Assembly: GCF_017744095.1 (NCBI RefSeq)
Contig: NZ_JAGHQX010000005.1
Location: 1-64,000, forward strand
Direction: 5' to 3'
DNA from: Shimia sp. R10_1
Lineage (GTDB): Bacteria; Pseudomonadota; Alphaproteobacteria; Rhodobacterales; Rhodobacteraceae
DNA: 64,000 bases
In this document: one piece after another, positions 1 through 8,775 of the stretch
Numbering within the stretch: the stretch's first letter is position 1
Layout: each line of letters begins with the position of its first letter
Notes under the pieces: generated by a model
What the model saw: the letters and a program-made list of their open reading frames with translations, nothing else
Told to the model about the DNA's origin: nothing
The model's database searches: none
Made by a program: the position numbers and the translations under genes

Positions 1-196
1 TCACACCGATCGAAACAGCCACAACTTCGTCTGCTTTGCCGGCTTCCTTGAGACGGATGGCCTCTTCGACGGCAATCTCGTCAAATGGGTTCATCGACAT
101 TTTGACATTGGCGAGATCAACTCCGCTTCCGTCCGCTTTCACACGCACTTTCACGTTATAGTCAATCACGCGCTTGACAGGTACCAAGACCTTCAT
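1..196 (-). CDS. etfB: Electron transfer flavoprotein beta subunit, N-terminal part (cut by window edge)
   Basis: The reverse-strand translation starts [15 protein letters not shown] and continues through [11 protein letters not shown] and [11 protein letters not shown], the characteristic EtfB/FixA N-terminus, and runs off the window at residue 65. ETF accepts electrons from acyl-CoA dehydrogenases and passes them to ETF:quinone oxidoreductase. The gene lies about 29 bp downstream of the isomerase gene, in the same minus-strand series as the acyl-CoA dehydrogenase at 3016-4161. This suggests that the operon brings its own ETF, or that the housekeeping etfBA genes lie next to it. An etfA gene is expected just outside the window. 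Confidence 0.9.
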   Translation of the reverse strand, partial: MKVLVPVKRVIDYNVKVRVKADGSGVDLANVKMSMNPFDEIAVEEAIRLKEAGKADEVVAVSIGV

Positions 197-225
197 GGGG
201 TTCTCCGTTGGGAAAGTTGCTTTCT

Positions 226-1086
226 TCAGCAACAGCTGCGGAAACGTTCGACGATGGTGTCGAGAACATCTTCCGGGGCGCGTTGCCACCAATTGTTGGC
301 TGAGAAAATCTCAACCTCGCACAGACCATTATAGCCTGCGGATTCGACAGCGGCGCGCAGTGCTTTGAGATCGGCCACGCCGTCCCCCATCATGCCACGG
401 TCCAGCAGAACATCGGTGGTGTCTGCCAGCCAGTCGCAGAGATGATAGCCGAGGATGCGACCGGCGCCACGTTTGGCGAGCGTGGCCGCCAGTGTGGTAT
501 CCCACCAGACATGGTAGACATCAATCGCCACCCCGACATTGGCCGCCCCCACAGCATCACAGACATTGAGCGCATCTGCGGCGGTCATGATGCAGGTGCG
601 ATTGCCTGCGGTCGCCGGGCTCAGCGGCTCCAGCGCCAGATTGACATTGCGCTCTGTGGCATAGTCGGCGGCACGCGCAACCCGGTCTGCCAGCAGTTTC
701 TGACTTTCAAGAACCCCTTTGGTGCCCGGCTCAGGCCCTCCGGTCACGATTGTCAGCACCTCTGCGCCGAGTTCTGCGGCCTCATCAATCGAGCGGTGGA
801 AGTCGTCCATGATCTCCGTGTCGCTGGGGAGAGCGAGGGGGCCGGTCAGAAAGGGTGTGCGGCACAGACCGGCAATTTGCAGCCCGGCCGCGCGGGTGCG
901 CACCCCGATGTCAAAGGCGCGTTCCCCCAGTTCACGACGCCAGAAGGTGATGCCCCCATAGCCGCGCGCCGCGCAGGCGTCGATCACCTGTTCCGGCGAC
1001 CAGCCTGCGCCAAAACCCTCAAGATTGTGCCCGAGGCTCGCAGTGTTGAGCGCAAGTGCGGCGTGGTTTTGGGAGAAATCACGCAT
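226..1086 (-). CDS. Sugar phosphate isomerase/epimerase family TIM-barrel protein
   Basis: This 286-residue protein has the AP-endonuclease-2/xylose-isomerase-like TIM-barrel layout. Candidate metal ligands appear in order: Glu in LALEPLSP, Asp/His in [10 protein letters not shown], His in GYHLCDW and a late Glu in CEVEIF. Members include IolE-type dehydratases, hexulose epimerases and the catalytic subunit of C-glycoside deglycosidases, so the exact reaction cannot be read from sequence. The gene follows the DUF993 gene by 4 bp and has no clear ribosome binding site of its own, which suggests coupled translation. It belongs to the minus-strand operon that starts at 4161. Confidence 0.8.
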   Translation of the reverse strand: MRDFSQNHAALALNTASLGHNLEGFGAGWSPEQVIDACAARGYGGITFWRRELGERAFDIGVRTRAAGLQIAGLCRTPFLTGPLALPSDTEIMDDFHRSIDEAAELGAEVLTIVTGGPEPGTKGVLESQKLLADRVARAADYATERNVNLALEPLSPATAGNRTCIMTAADALNVCDAVGAANVGVAIDVYHVWWDTTLAATLAKRGAGRILGYHLCDWLADTTDVLLDRGMMGDGVADLKALRAAVESAGYNGLCEVEIFSANNWWQRAPEDVLDTIVERFRSCC

Positions 1087-1090
1087 CAGA

Positions 1091-2239
1091 TCACACGCCG
1101 TAGAGCTTCAGCATGGCACCCATGCGTTCGACCGCCAGATCGGGATCCCGCAGCAAGCCGCAACCGTCCGCCATTTTGAAGCAATCGGTGAAATAGGGCA
1201 GAGAGCGGGTCGATTGCGCACCGTTGAGCATGATGAAGTGGTCCTGAAACCCATTCAGCCAAGCGAGAAACACCACACCGGTTTTGTAGTACTGCGTGGG
1301 TGCGCGGAAGATATGGCGCGCCAGTGGCACAGTGGGATCCAGCGTGTCGCGGAAGCTGCGCGTATCGCCCTCGCTGAGTTTACTGACCGCATAGGCCGCC
1401 GCAGGAGCCAGCGGGTCAAAGATACCAAGCAGCGCGTGAGAATGCCCCTGCTCGTCGCCTTCGATGAGTTCGGGGTAGTTGAAATCATCGCCGGTGTACA
1501 TCTTGACGCCTTCGGGCAGGCGGCGGCGCAGCTGCACCTCTTTGTCGGCATCTAGCAGAGAGATCTTGATGCCATCGACCTTGGCGACATTGGCCTCAAT
1601 GATCTGCACCACCGTGTCCAGCGTATCGGCGAAATTGTCGCTGCCCCAGTAGCCTGCCAGCTGCGGGTCAAACATATCGCCAAGCCAGTGCAGAATCACC
1701 GGCTGGTCGCAGGCGTTCAGCACATCGGAATAGATGGTGATATAGTCTTCTGGGCTTTGCGCGACGCGTGCCAGCGCGCGCGAAGCCATGAGGATCAGGC
1801 GGCCACCGACGGCCTGAATGGCGTCAACCTGCTCCAGATAGGCGCGGCGCACATCGTCCAGATCACGCGCGTCAGCTGGATCGAGGTGATCTGTGCCGCA
1901 GCCATTGGCCACCAGGGCATCAGGCAGCTCTTCTTTGGTGCGGCGGATCAGTTCGAGCGCGCCGTTCCAATCCAGCCCCATGCCGCGCTGCGCGGTATCC
2001 ATTGCTTCGGCTATGCCCATGCCCATGCCCGCCAGATAGTGGCGAAACTCCATGGTTTTGTTCCAGTCCACCTTGGCGGGGCCGGTTGGATCATGATCGC
2101 CAAACGGATCAGAGACCACATGTGCCGCAGAATAGAGCACGCGGGCAGAGTTCTCTGTCAGTTTTGATGGGGTCACCGGGGTGCCGGTGAGCTGGTAGGG
2201 GTGCAACACACCTTGCGTGTCAGGCAGTTGAATTTTCAT
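1091..2239 (-). CDS. DUF993 family protein, dihydrodipicolinate synthase/aldolase-like
   Basis: This 382-residue protein resembles the DUF993 family, which is annotated as DHDPS-like and probably has an aldolase TIM-barrel fold. Visible segments include LVANGCGTDHL, QPVILHWLGDMFDPQLAGYWG and a central VDGIKISLLD, where the Lys is a plausible Schiff-base residue. A GAGG ribosome binding site precedes the ATG. The gene sits between the SDR gene (9 bp upstream) and the isomerase gene (4 bp downstream). A retro-aldol or dehydratase step on a keto-sugar-like intermediate is inferred from fold and neighbours only; I know of no defined reaction for the family. Confidence 0.75.
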   Translation of the reverse strand: MKIQLPDTQGVLHPYQLTGTPVTPSKLTENSARVLYSAAHVVSDPFGDHDPTGPAKVDWNKTMEFRHYLAGMGMGIAEAMDTAQRGMGLDWNGALELIRRTKEELPDALVANGCGTDHLDPADARDLDDVRRAYLEQVDAIQAVGGRLILMASRALARVAQSPEDYITIYSDVLNACDQPVILHWLGDMFDPQLAGYWGSDNFADTLDTVVQIIEANVAKVDGIKISLLDADKEVQLRRRLPEGVKMYTGDDFNYPELIEGDEQGHSHALLGIFDPLAPAAAYAVSKLSEGDTRSFRDTLDPTVPLARHIFRAPTQYYKTGVVFLAWLNGFQDHFIMLNGAQSTRSLPYFTDCFKMADGCGLLRDPDLAVERMGAMLKLYGV

Positions 2240-2248
2240 CAGAAGACC

Positions 2249-3019
2249 TCAGAAACGGGGCACAAGCATGCCGGCATCTGCCGAAATTGCCTGTCCGGTG
2301 GTGTAGGGGAGTTTGCCGCTGGCCAGGGAGGCGATGATGGCGCCCATGTCCTCTGGCTGGCCGACGCGCGGGAAGAGGGTGAGCCCGTCTTTGGCGCGCT
2401 GGTCATACATATCGATCACGGGTGCCGTCATTTCGGTGGCGATCAGCCCGGGCTGCACATCATAGACGGCGATGTTTTCCGCGCCCAATCGCACCGCGAA
2501 AGTTTTGGATACCATCGCGGCCGCCGCTTTTGAGGCGCAATATTCAGCGCGCGGCACGGCCACGGCAACAGCATTGGAGGAGGTGACATTGACGATGGCG
2601 TGAAACAGCGCTGTGTCGCGCTGGCGCGCGATCAGGCGTTTGGCAAAGGCTTGTGACAGAAAGAACATTGCCTTGGTGTTGACCGCCATGCAGCGGTCAT
2701 AGCTTTCTTCGGACACCTCCAGCAGATCGCCGCGTTGCAAGACGCCCACACCGGCATTGTTGACCAATGTGGTGAGCGGGCCGAGCTCTGCCTCGATGCG
2801 TGCCAGTTGGGCATCATGGGCGGAGAGGTCGGTCACATCAAAAGCACAGGCCATGGCAGGCACACCTTCGGCGCGTATCGCTTCGACGGCGCGGTTGAGC
2901 TCTGCGTCTTCGTGGGGACCGTTGACCGCGACGGCAAAGCCCTCGCGTGCCAAGGCTGTTGCCGCCGCAAGGCCGATCCCCCGGGAGGACCCTGTTACTA
3001 GTGCAACCTGTCGCGTCAT
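2249..3019 (-). CDS. SDR family NAD(P)-dependent oxidoreductase (3-ketoacyl reductase-like)
   Basis: This 256-residue classical short-chain dehydrogenase has the cofactor motif TGSSRGIG near the N-terminus, NNAG in the middle, catalytic Ser in VTSSNA and the YxxxK pair in EYCASKAA. It oxidises or reduces a hydroxyl/keto group. Annotation pipelines would call it FabG-like, but the catabolic setting argues against a fatty acid synthesis role. Its start overlaps the end of the acyl-CoA dehydrogenase gene (ATGA, 3016-3019), and AAAGGAG lies upstream of the ATG, so the two are translationally coupled. Confidence 0.85.
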   Translation of the reverse strand: MTRQVALVTGSSRGIGLAAATALAREGFAVAVNGPHEDAELNRAVEAIRAEGVPAMACAFDVTDLSAHDAQLARIEAELGPLTTLVNNAGVGVLQRGDLLEVSEESYDRCMAVNTKAMFFLSQAFAKRLIARQRDTALFHAIVNVTSSNAVAVAVPRAEYCASKAAAAMVSKTFAVRLGAENIAVYDVQPGLIATEMTAPVIDMYDQRAKDGLTLFPRVGQPEDMGAIIASLASGKLPYTTGQAISADAGMLVPRF

Positions 3020-4161
3020 GCCTGCGCTCCTTTCGCAACCAGTTCACGCGCAATGATCATGCGCTGAATCTGGTTTGTGCCCTCATAGATCTGGGTGATC
3101 TTAGCATCGCGATAGAGGCGTTCCACCTCAAAGCCGCGAATGTAGCCAGAGCCGCCAAAGACCTGCACTGCGTCGGCGGAGCGGGCCACGGCCATATCGC
3201 CCGCAAAGCATTTTGCGATGGAGCAGGCTTTGGTTGCATCCTGTCCCATATCGATCTTGTAGGCTGCGGATTGCACGAGAAGGCGCGCGGCCTCCACATC
3301 TTTGGCAATGTCAGCCAGAAGCCATTGTACACCCTGAAACTCAGAGATGGCTTTGTTGAACTGTTTGCGCTGTTGAGCATATTCGGTGGCGGCCTCAAGC
3401 CCGGCTTGACCGATGCCAACAGCCAGTGCGGCGATGCCGACGCGGCCTTTGTCGAGCACGCTCATCATCATATGGAAACCACGCCCTTCGACACCCAGAA
3501 GTGCATCTGCAGGCAGGCGGACTTCGTCAAAGGACAGGGGGCCCACCTGACTTGCGCGCTGGCCCATCTTGATTTCTTTGGGGCCGCGGGTGACGCCCGC
3601 TGCGTGTAGATCAACGATGAAGATCGACATGCCACGATGCCCGGCGTCTGGATCGGTGCGTGCCAGCACAAAGCCCACATCGGCCACAGGGGCATTGTGG
3701 ATCCAGATCTTCCCACCATTGAGTACCCAACCGTCACCGTCGCGCACGGCTGTGGTGCGAATGCCGGAGACATCTGTGCCTGCTTCTGGTTCGGTGATGC
3801 AGTAAGCAGGGCGCAGTTTGGCTGTGAGCAGATCGCCCATCCATTTGTCCCGTTGCGCTTCGGTGCCGTGACGGACAAGCAGGGTGGAGACCAGCTCCAG
3901 CAAACCGCATTGATCAGCCACAGAGGCATAACCGCGTGATAGCTCTTCCATCACCAAGGCATAGGTCACAGTGTCAAAACCCGGTCCGCCCATTTCTTCG
4001 GGTACGCCGATGCCAAACAGGCCCAATTCTCCCATCTGGTCATAGATTTCGGCCGGGAATCGCGAATCGCGATCCAGTTCTTCAGCAAGGGGGCGGATGA
4101 CCTCCTGGGCAAATTGCCGGGTCATATCACGTACTTGTTCATGTGTTTCCGTCAGAAACAT
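3016..4161 (-). CDS. Acyl-CoA dehydrogenase
   Basis: This 381-residue protein has the standard acyl-CoA dehydrogenase length and layout: an all-alpha N-terminal domain, a beta domain with AYCITEPEAGTDVSG and WIHNAP, and a C-terminal helical domain. IYEGTNQIQR near the end carries the likely catalytic base, Glu360. It introduces an alpha,beta double bond into an acyl-CoA and passes electrons to ETF, whose beta subunit is the last gene of this operon in the window. It is the first gene of the minus-strand operon. A perfect GTAAC-N6-GTTAC palindrome lies 26 bp upstream of its start codon. Substrate chain type is unknown. Confidence 0.9.
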   Translation of the reverse strand: MFLTETHEQVRDMTRQFAQEVIRPLAEELDRDSRFPAEIYDQMGELGLFGIGVPEEMGGPGFDTVTYALVMEELSRGYASVADQCGLLELVSTLLVRHGTEAQRDKWMGDLLTAKLRPAYCITEPEAGTDVSGIRTTAVRDGDGWVLNGGKIWIHNAPVADVGFVLARTDPDAGHRGMSIFIVDLHAAGVTRGPKEIKMGQRASQVGPLSFDEVRLPADALLGVEGRGFHMMMSVLDKGRVGIAALAVGIGQAGLEAATEYAQQRKQFNKAISEFQGVQWLLADIAKDVEAARLLVQSAAYKIDMGQDATKACSIAKCFAGDMAVARSADAVQVFGGSGYIRGFEVERLYRDAKITQIYEGTNQIQRMIIARELVAKGAQA

Positions 4162-4186
4162 GGCGCGCCTCTTGTTCGATCTTAAT

Positions 4187-4202
4187 GTAACTATCTAGTT
4201 AC
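4187..4202. promoter_or_regulatory. Putative TetR-family operator, copy 1
   Basis: GTAACTATCTAGTTAC is a perfect 16-bp palindrome just upstream of the acyl-CoA dehydrogenase start at 4161. Four more sites with the form GTAAC-N6-GTTAC, or one base set away from it, occur in this window, all in catabolic promoter regions. The likely ligand is the TetR protein encoded at 6564-7205; this is inferred from location. Confidence 0.7.
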
Positions 4203-4321
4203 TTATAAGTCGGACAAATTCGACCCGTCAAGCGCGATGTCTGGCGTTGGTGCGGCGCGCGTCCTATTTGAGGCGAGCGCACCTGTGCTTGGCGCTTGAT
4301 CGGAGAGGTAGTTTGCGTTAA

Positions 4322-4337
4322 ATAACCAATCAGTTAC
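4322..4337. promoter_or_regulatory. Putative TetR-family operator, copy 2
   Basis: ATAACCAATCAGTTAC fits GTAAC-N6-GTTAC with one mismatch. It lies 92 bp upstream of the aldo/keto reductase start at 4430, in the same divergent intergenic region as copy 1, so each direction of transcription has its own copy. Confidence 0.6.
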
Positions 4338-4429
4338 TTAGGTGATTGTGTGCCTGTGGCACTGGGAGACACATCAGGCATGTTTGGCATAGGCGAACGT
4401 GTTTGAATGGAGGAAAAGGGAGGCTGGGT

Positions 4430-5446
4430 ATGAACCCGAACAGTAAAAACAAATTTGGCCGAGTGGATCTTGAGGTCACGGCGTTTGGCTTTGGCACGGC
4501 GCCGGTAGGCAATATTTTCCGCGAAATCGATGAGCAGACATCCTCTGCCATGTATGAACATGCCTGGGATGCAGGCGTGCGGTACTACGATACGGCACCA
4601 ATGTATGGCCATGGTTTGTCTGAACTGCGCACTGGGCAGAACCTGCGCTGGAAAAATCGCGATGAATTGGTGCTGTCATCGAAAGTGGGGCGCCTGCTGA
4701 AACCTGCCAAGCGCAGTGAGATCAATTTTGAGCCCTGGACGAACGCAGCGCCATTCACGATGGAATTCGATTATTCCTATGATGGTGTGATGCGCTCCTT
4801 TGAAGACAGTTTGCAACGGCTGGCGCTGGAGCGCATGGATATCTGTTTTATCCATGACATCGATGTGTTCACCCGAGGCAGCGAGCAGCCTGAAGTTTTC
4901 AAGCAGGCGATGGATGGTGCCTATAAGGCGCTGGAAAGCCTGCGAGATCAGGGTGTGGTCAAGGCCATCGGTGTGGGTGTGAACGAGTGGGAAGTTTGTC
5001 ATGCTGCGTTGGAGCAACGTGACTTTGACTGCTTCCTGCTGGCGGGGCGGTACACGCTGCTGGAACAGGAGGCGCTTGATAAGTTCTTGCCTCTGTGTGA
5101 GGCGCGCGGCGCGGCCGTGGTTGTAGGTGGTGGCTTTAACTCAGGTATTTTGGCGACGGGTGCCAAAGAGGGCGCGAAATACAACTACGCCCCGGCCCCT
5201 GCAGACATCATGCAGAAAGTGGCCAAAATCGAAGAGGTGTGTGCGGAATACAACGTACCTCTGGCCGCGGCGGCGTTGCAGTTTGTTGTGGCACATCCAG
5301 CGGTGCCGTCGTTCATGGCGGGCACGCGCACCGTTCAGCAGTTGGAACAAAATCTGGCCTGGTTCAGTCATGAGATTCCAGCACAGTTCTGGGCTGATCT
5401 GAAAGCCAAGGGCCTGTTGCGCGAAGATGCGCCAACACCTGTTTAA
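4430..5446 (+). CDS. Aldo/keto reductase, L-fucose/D-threo-aldose dehydrogenase type
   Basis: This 338-residue TIM-barrel oxidoreductase shows GTAPVGN and YYDTAPMYGHGLSE, which carries the catalytic Tyr. Further on are the Lys in SSKVGRLL, the His in CFIHDIDV and FNSGIL near the C-terminus, as in L-fucose, D-arabinose or pyridoxal dehydrogenases. I chose ATG 4430 because GGGAGG lies directly upstream; a longer frame to 4346 has no such site. It is a paralogue of the enzyme at 22674-23708, with the same motifs, so both catabolic modules may oxidise related aldose-like or aldehyde substrates. It leads the operon AKR-MaoC-HbpS-like. Confidence 0.85.
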   Translation: MNPNSKNKFGRVDLEVTAFGFGTAPVGNIFREIDEQTSSAMYEHAWDAGVRYYDTAPMYGHGLSELRTGQNLRWKNRDELVLSSKVGRLLKPAKRSEINFEPWTNAAPFTMEFDYSYDGVMRSFEDSLQRLALERMDICFIHDIDVFTRGSEQPEVFKQAMDGAYKALESLRDQGVVKAIGVGVNEWEVCHAALEQRDFDCFLLAGRYTLLEQEALDKFLPLCEARGAAVVVGGGFNSGILATGAKEGAKYNYAPAPADIMQKVAKIEEVCAEYNVPLAAAALQFVVAHPAVPSFMAGTRTVQQLEQNLAWFSHEIPAQFWADLKAKGLLREDAPTPV

Positions 5447-5469
5447 GCGGCCAATCGGAGCGAAAGCAC

Positions 5470-5937
5470 ATGACGCAGGGTTTGAAGGGGGCAGCTTTGC
5501 CCCCTGGTGTGTATGGCTATGATGATCTGGCCATCGGAGATTGGATTGATGCGGGATCTGCGCAAGTTACGACTGCGCTGATTGATCAATTCGCCGCGGT
5601 GTCTGGGGATCACTATGCGTTGCATATGGATGCGGACTTTGCCGCCGAAAAGGGGTTTGCCAACCGTGTGGCCCACGGGCTTCTCGTGCTCTCTATGGTG
5701 GACGGCCTGAAGAACAATGCAGCGGCACGGCTGGATGGTTTGGTGTCCATGGGGTGGAACTGGCGCTTTGAGGCGCCAGTGCTGGCCGGGGACCGTATCC
5801 ATGCGGGGCTGACCATTGTCGGGAAACGCAAAACCTCTTCGGGCGACAAGGGGATTTTGCGCACGCAGTTTGACGTCACAAATCAAGATGGGGATTTGGT
5901 GCAAAGCGGCACCAATGAACTGTTGTTTGTGTTGTAA
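5470..5937 (+). CDS. MaoC family dehydratase (hot-dog fold)
   Basis: This 155-residue single hot-dog protein has the hydratase-2 region AAVSGDHYALHMD followed by GFANRVAHGLL, matching the Asp/His catalytic dyad layout of MaoC/(R)-specific enoyl-CoA hydratases. It would hydrate or dehydrate a CoA-bound enoyl/hydroxyacyl intermediate, complementing the acyl-CoA dehydrogenase transcribed divergently from 4161. It starts 24 bp after the aldo/keto reductase, behind a GGAG-type site. Confidence 0.85.
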   Translation: MTQGLKGAALPPGVYGYDDLAIGDWIDAGSAQVTTALIDQFAAVSGDHYALHMDADFAAEKGFANRVAHGLLVLSMVDGLKNNAAARLDGLVSMGWNWRFEAPVLAGDRIHAGLTIVGKRKTSSGDKGILRTQFDVTNQDGDLVQSGTNELLFVL

Positions 5938-6032
5938 GCACTGCGCGCGCGCAGGTTGGCCGCCCTGCAGGGCGCGTCGGCGCTGAGAAGCGCGCATTTG
6001 CAGATTTCAAAGACTGAAAAGGAGCAGATAAG

Positions 6033-6464
6033 ATGAAGAGCTTCGCTCAACGCACAATCACGTTTCAGGCCGCGCAAGAGCTTGTGGCCGCAGCTTTAGA
6101 GTATGCGCAGTCAGAAGGTTGGGCCGTTGCTGTTGCCGTCTGTGATCCGCATGGCGGGCTCGTGTCTTTTGGACGTGATGATGCTGCCGCTCCGCCCATT
6201 GGCGGATTTGCGCAGGACAAAGCTTATACAGCAGCAACCTTGCGCAAGCCCTCCGCTGAGTTTGGTGAAGGCATGATGAAAAGCGCAACACTCAGCCTTG
6301 GTGTCGGCACGCGTGAGCGGTTTCTGACCTGGGGCGGTGGCGTTCCGATTTACGACGACGGGGTGCTGATTGGCGCTATTGGGGTGTCAGGTGCGAAAGA
6401 GCCCGAAGATGTGGCCTGCGCTTTGGCGGCGATCGAGGCAGCGGGGCTAGCGAGCGCGAAATGA
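6033..6464 (+). CDS. GlcG/HbpS family haem-binding-like protein (DUF336)
   Basis: This 143-residue protein matches the GlcG/HbpS/PduO-C fold: VAVAVCDPHGGLVSFGRDD in the N-terminal half and a glycine-rich PIYDDGVLIGAIGVSG near the end. Family members bind haem or cobalamin or act as accessory proteins in glycolate, diol and aromatic catabolism clusters; the specific role here is unknown. It has a GGAG site and is separated from the MaoC gene by 95 bp, so it may be in the same transcript. Confidence 0.8.
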   Translation: MKSFAQRTITFQAAQELVAAALEYAQSEGWAVAVAVCDPHGGLVSFGRDDAAAPPIGGFAQDKAYTAATLRKPSAEFGEGMMKSATLSLGVGTRERFLTWGGGVPIYDDGVLIGAIGVSGAKEPEDVACALAAIEAAGLASAK

Positions 6465-6563
6465 CGTTTGGTTAGGCGTTGGTTTGCGACATGAGGGAAG
6501 GAGCGGTATCTGCTTCTTCCTTTTTTGTTTGGTTTCGGTGCGGCGGCACTGGAGGGCAGGCCA

Positions 6564-7205
6564 CTACTCCGCTGCAACCAGTCGCATGATTGTGTCGACG
6601 TTGAAGTCCAGACGGGCATCAAGCGCTGCCGTGTCCATCATGTCGCGGTCAAAAAGATAGGACCCGGTGAAGCGGTTGGTCAGATAGTAGTACCCGATCG
6701 CAGCAATGGTAATGTTGAGCTGTGTCGCATCAATGCCCGGGCGGAACTCGCCTGATTCTTCCCCTCTTTTCAGGATGTCGGAGACCAGATCCACGAGGCC
6801 GCGAGTCGCTTCTGGAAGTGTTTTGAGCCCTTTGAGGTGCTTGGCGCGGTGCAGGTTTTCGCTGTTCACGAGGGTGATGAATTCTGGGTTTTTCAGGTAA
6901 TAAGTCCAAGTAAACCGCACCAGCTTTTCAAGTGCTTCGCTTGGGGCCATATCGTCTAGCTTCAGCCGCTTCTCAGCTTCACGAATTCCAAGATAGGCCT
7001 CTTCCAGCACTGCGCGAAACAGGTCCTCTTTGCTCCCGAAATAGTGGTAGATCATACGTTTGTTTGCATTGGCACGTTCGGCGATTTCGTCAACGCGGGC
7101 GCCGCCAAGTCCGCTTTTTGCAAACTCTTTTTTTGCTGCAACAAGGATTCGCGCCTTTGTGGCTTCTGCGTCTCTCTTGCGTTTCTTGGTGTTTGCTTCA
7201 GCCAT
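6564..7205 (-). CDS. TetR/AcrR family transcriptional regulator
   Basis: This 213-residue protein has a Lys/Arg-rich N-terminus, then the TetR helix-turn-helix (ARILVAAKKEFAKSG, VDEIAERANANKRMIYHYFGSKEDLF), then a helical ligand/dimer domain. I chose ATG 7205 (MAEANTKK) because AAGGAAGA precedes it; a longer frame to 7376 starts without a site. It is divergent from the ABC importer operon starting at 7538. It is the only regulator in region 1 and is the natural candidate to bind the repeated GTAAC-N6-GTTAC palindromes. The effector may be a pathway metabolite or its CoA ester, which is inference. Confidence 0.9.
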   Translation of the reverse strand: MAEANTKKRKRDAEATKARILVAAKKEFAKSGLGGARVDEIAERANANKRMIYHYFGSKEDLFRAVLEEAYLGIREAEKRLKLDDMAPSEALEKLVRFTWTYYLKNPEFITLVNSENLHRAKHLKGLKTLPEATRGLVDLVSDILKRGEESGEFRPGIDATQLNITIAAIGYYYLTNRFTGSYLFDRDMMDTAALDARLDFNVDTIMRLVAAE

Positions 7206-7537
7206 GCTCTGCTCTTCCTTTTGCGGCGGGTTGGCGTTTTCAAAAAGGCAAAACGCTTTCAAAAATCGCCCTATGCAGCTCCTTTCAAATCGCCTCTTTG
7301 CGCCTCTCGCGTCAAGGGGCAACTGCGCCAGAGACTGGCAAACTGTTGAAATCTGCCCTGCGAGACGGGTTGACACGCCGTCATTTCGTGAAGTAACCAG
7401 TTAGTGCATTAAGCGCGACGCGGGGCGGTTGTCAGAGTGGTGTTTTGAGGCTGGGCTGGAGGCACTTCCTAGCGAAAACACGGTGGGCATCAGGCCGCAC
7501 AGCGTTTTGCGAGATTTGAATGAAAAGGGAGGAAACC
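7206..7537. promoter_or_regulatory. Divergent promoter region tetR / ABC importer with operator copy 3
   Basis: No convincing gene lies in this 332-bp gap; the small frames crossing it are shadows. At 7393-7408 the sequence GTAACCAGTTAGTGCA shares its left 11 bases exactly with operator copy 5 (18548-18558), but its right arm is degraded (GTGCA instead of GTTAC). This could be a weaker autoregulatory site controlling both the TetR gene and the importer. Confidence 0.55.
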
Positions 7538-8644
7538 ATGTCATTCATTAAGAAGTTCATTGAGCAGGAAACGATCAGCCGTCGTAACTTTCTTCTCGCC
7601 TCTGCCTATGGCGTGGGCGGTGTCGCTGCGTCCAGCATGCTGGGTGGCGTTGCGAGAGCGGCGATTTCTGATCCAACCGTTGCTTGGAGCTATCGCAACC
7701 GTACGAACCCGTACTGGAACGAGATTGTTTCCGGTGGCGAAGCGTTCATTGAGAGCCTCGGCAAGCCGAAGGAATTTCTAACACACCTGATCAACGAGGG
7801 GTCTTCTGAGAAGTCTCTGTCGGATGTGAAGGCATTGCTTTCCAAGACCAACGGCGAGCTTGCGCTTGCAATTGACACAAATGATGCGCCAAACGCACGC
7901 CCGATCGTCGAGGCCGTAGCGCAGGCGGGTGGCTATGTGTCCACCATTTGGAACAAAACAGACGATCTGCATCCTTGGGATTTTGGCGACAACTATGTCT
8001 CCCATATGACTTGGTCTGATGAAGGCCCTGCGGAGCAGACCGCGCGCATTCTGCTGGATGCCATGGGTGGCAAAGGTGGCGTTGTTCATCTTGGCGGCAT
8101 CGCGTCCAACAACCCAGCGATCGAACGACTGCAAGGTCTGAAGAACGCGCTGAAAGACTATCCTGATGTGGAGCTTCTGGCAGCAGAGCCTGCGGATTGG
8201 GATACCCAGAAAGCCAATCAGGTGATGAGCGCCTTCCTGACCCGCTACGGTGATGAGATCAAAGGTGTGCACTGTGCCAATGACACCATTGCCTATGGTG
8301 TTCTGGAAGCCCTGCGTGCGGAAGGCATCGAGGACATGCCGATCGTGTCTTATGATGGCAACCCTCAGGCGGTTCAGCTGGTGGCAGAGAAGAAAATTCT
8401 CGCGACCGTCTTCACGAACCCGCATTGGGGTGGCGGCATCACAGCGGCACTGGCTTATCACGCGGCAATTGGCACGTTCAAACCGTCTGAAGAGCCCAAT
8501 GCGCATCGCGAGTTCTACGGCCCGGCCGTGTTTGTCACGCCTGAAGATGCAGCGGCCTTCAAAGCCAACTACATCGACAGCGTGCCAAACTACGACTGGA
8601 AAGACTTCTGGGGTCCGACCAACGGTCAGATCGCCTATAAGTAA
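7538..8644 (+). CDS. Sugar ABC transporter substrate-binding protein, Tat-exported (CUT2/RbsB-like)
   Basis: This 368-residue protein has a twin-arginine signal (ISRRNFLLAS, then a hydrophobic stretch ending GGVARA), followed by a periplasmic-binding-protein-4-like fold (TVAWSYRNRTNPYWNEIVSG, DTNDAPNARPIVEAV, HCANDTIAYGVLEAL, SYDGNPQAVQLV). I chose ATG 7538 because AGGGAGG is ideally spaced before it. Tat export of a binding protein suggests folding in the cytoplasm, sometimes with a cofactor or metal. The ligand is probably a polyhydroxylated compound. It is first in the importer operon and is followed by a strong hairpin. Confidence 0.9.
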   Translation: MSFIKKFIEQETISRRNFLLASAYGVGGVAASSMLGGVARAAISDPTVAWSYRNRTNPYWNEIVSGGEAFIESLGKPKEFLTHLINEGSSEKSLSDVKALLSKTNGELALAIDTNDAPNARPIVEAVAQAGGYVSTIWNKTDDLHPWDFGDNYVSHMTWSDEGPAEQTARILLDAMGGKGGVVHLGGIASNNPAIERLQGLKNALKDYPDVELLAAEPADWDTQKANQVMSAFLTRYGDEIKGVHCANDTIAYGVLEALRAEGIEDMPIVSYDGNPQAVQLVAEKKILATVFTNPHWGGGITAALAYHAAIGTFKPSEEPNAHREFYGPAVFVTPEDAAAFKANYIDSVPNYDWKDFWGPTNGQIAYK

Positions 8645-8689
8645 ACTCCCTGGATGGGGTGGCGCTACGGCGTCATCCGATCTCTCCTC

Positions 8690-8720
8690 AGGCCACGCCG
8701 TAACTAGGCGTGCGTGGCCT
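8690..8720 (+). other. Intercistronic stem-loop after the binding-protein gene
   Basis: AGGCCACGC (8690-8698) pairs with GCGTGGCCT (8712-8720), a 9-bp perfect stem without a following T-run. Such hairpins between a binding-protein gene and its permease gene usually protect the upstream mRNA or attenuate read-through, giving excess binding protein. A similar one lies at 26415-26442. Confidence 0.7.
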
Positions 8721-8775
8721 GCCCTTTGTGGTCAGGGGATGGCCAAATTCTAATTTCTACACGGAGTGGGAACAG

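Noticed and set aside
442-1179. 245-codon plus-strand open frame
   Set aside because: It is antisense to the TIM-barrel isomerase and crosses into the DUF993 gene; no start signal and no motif.
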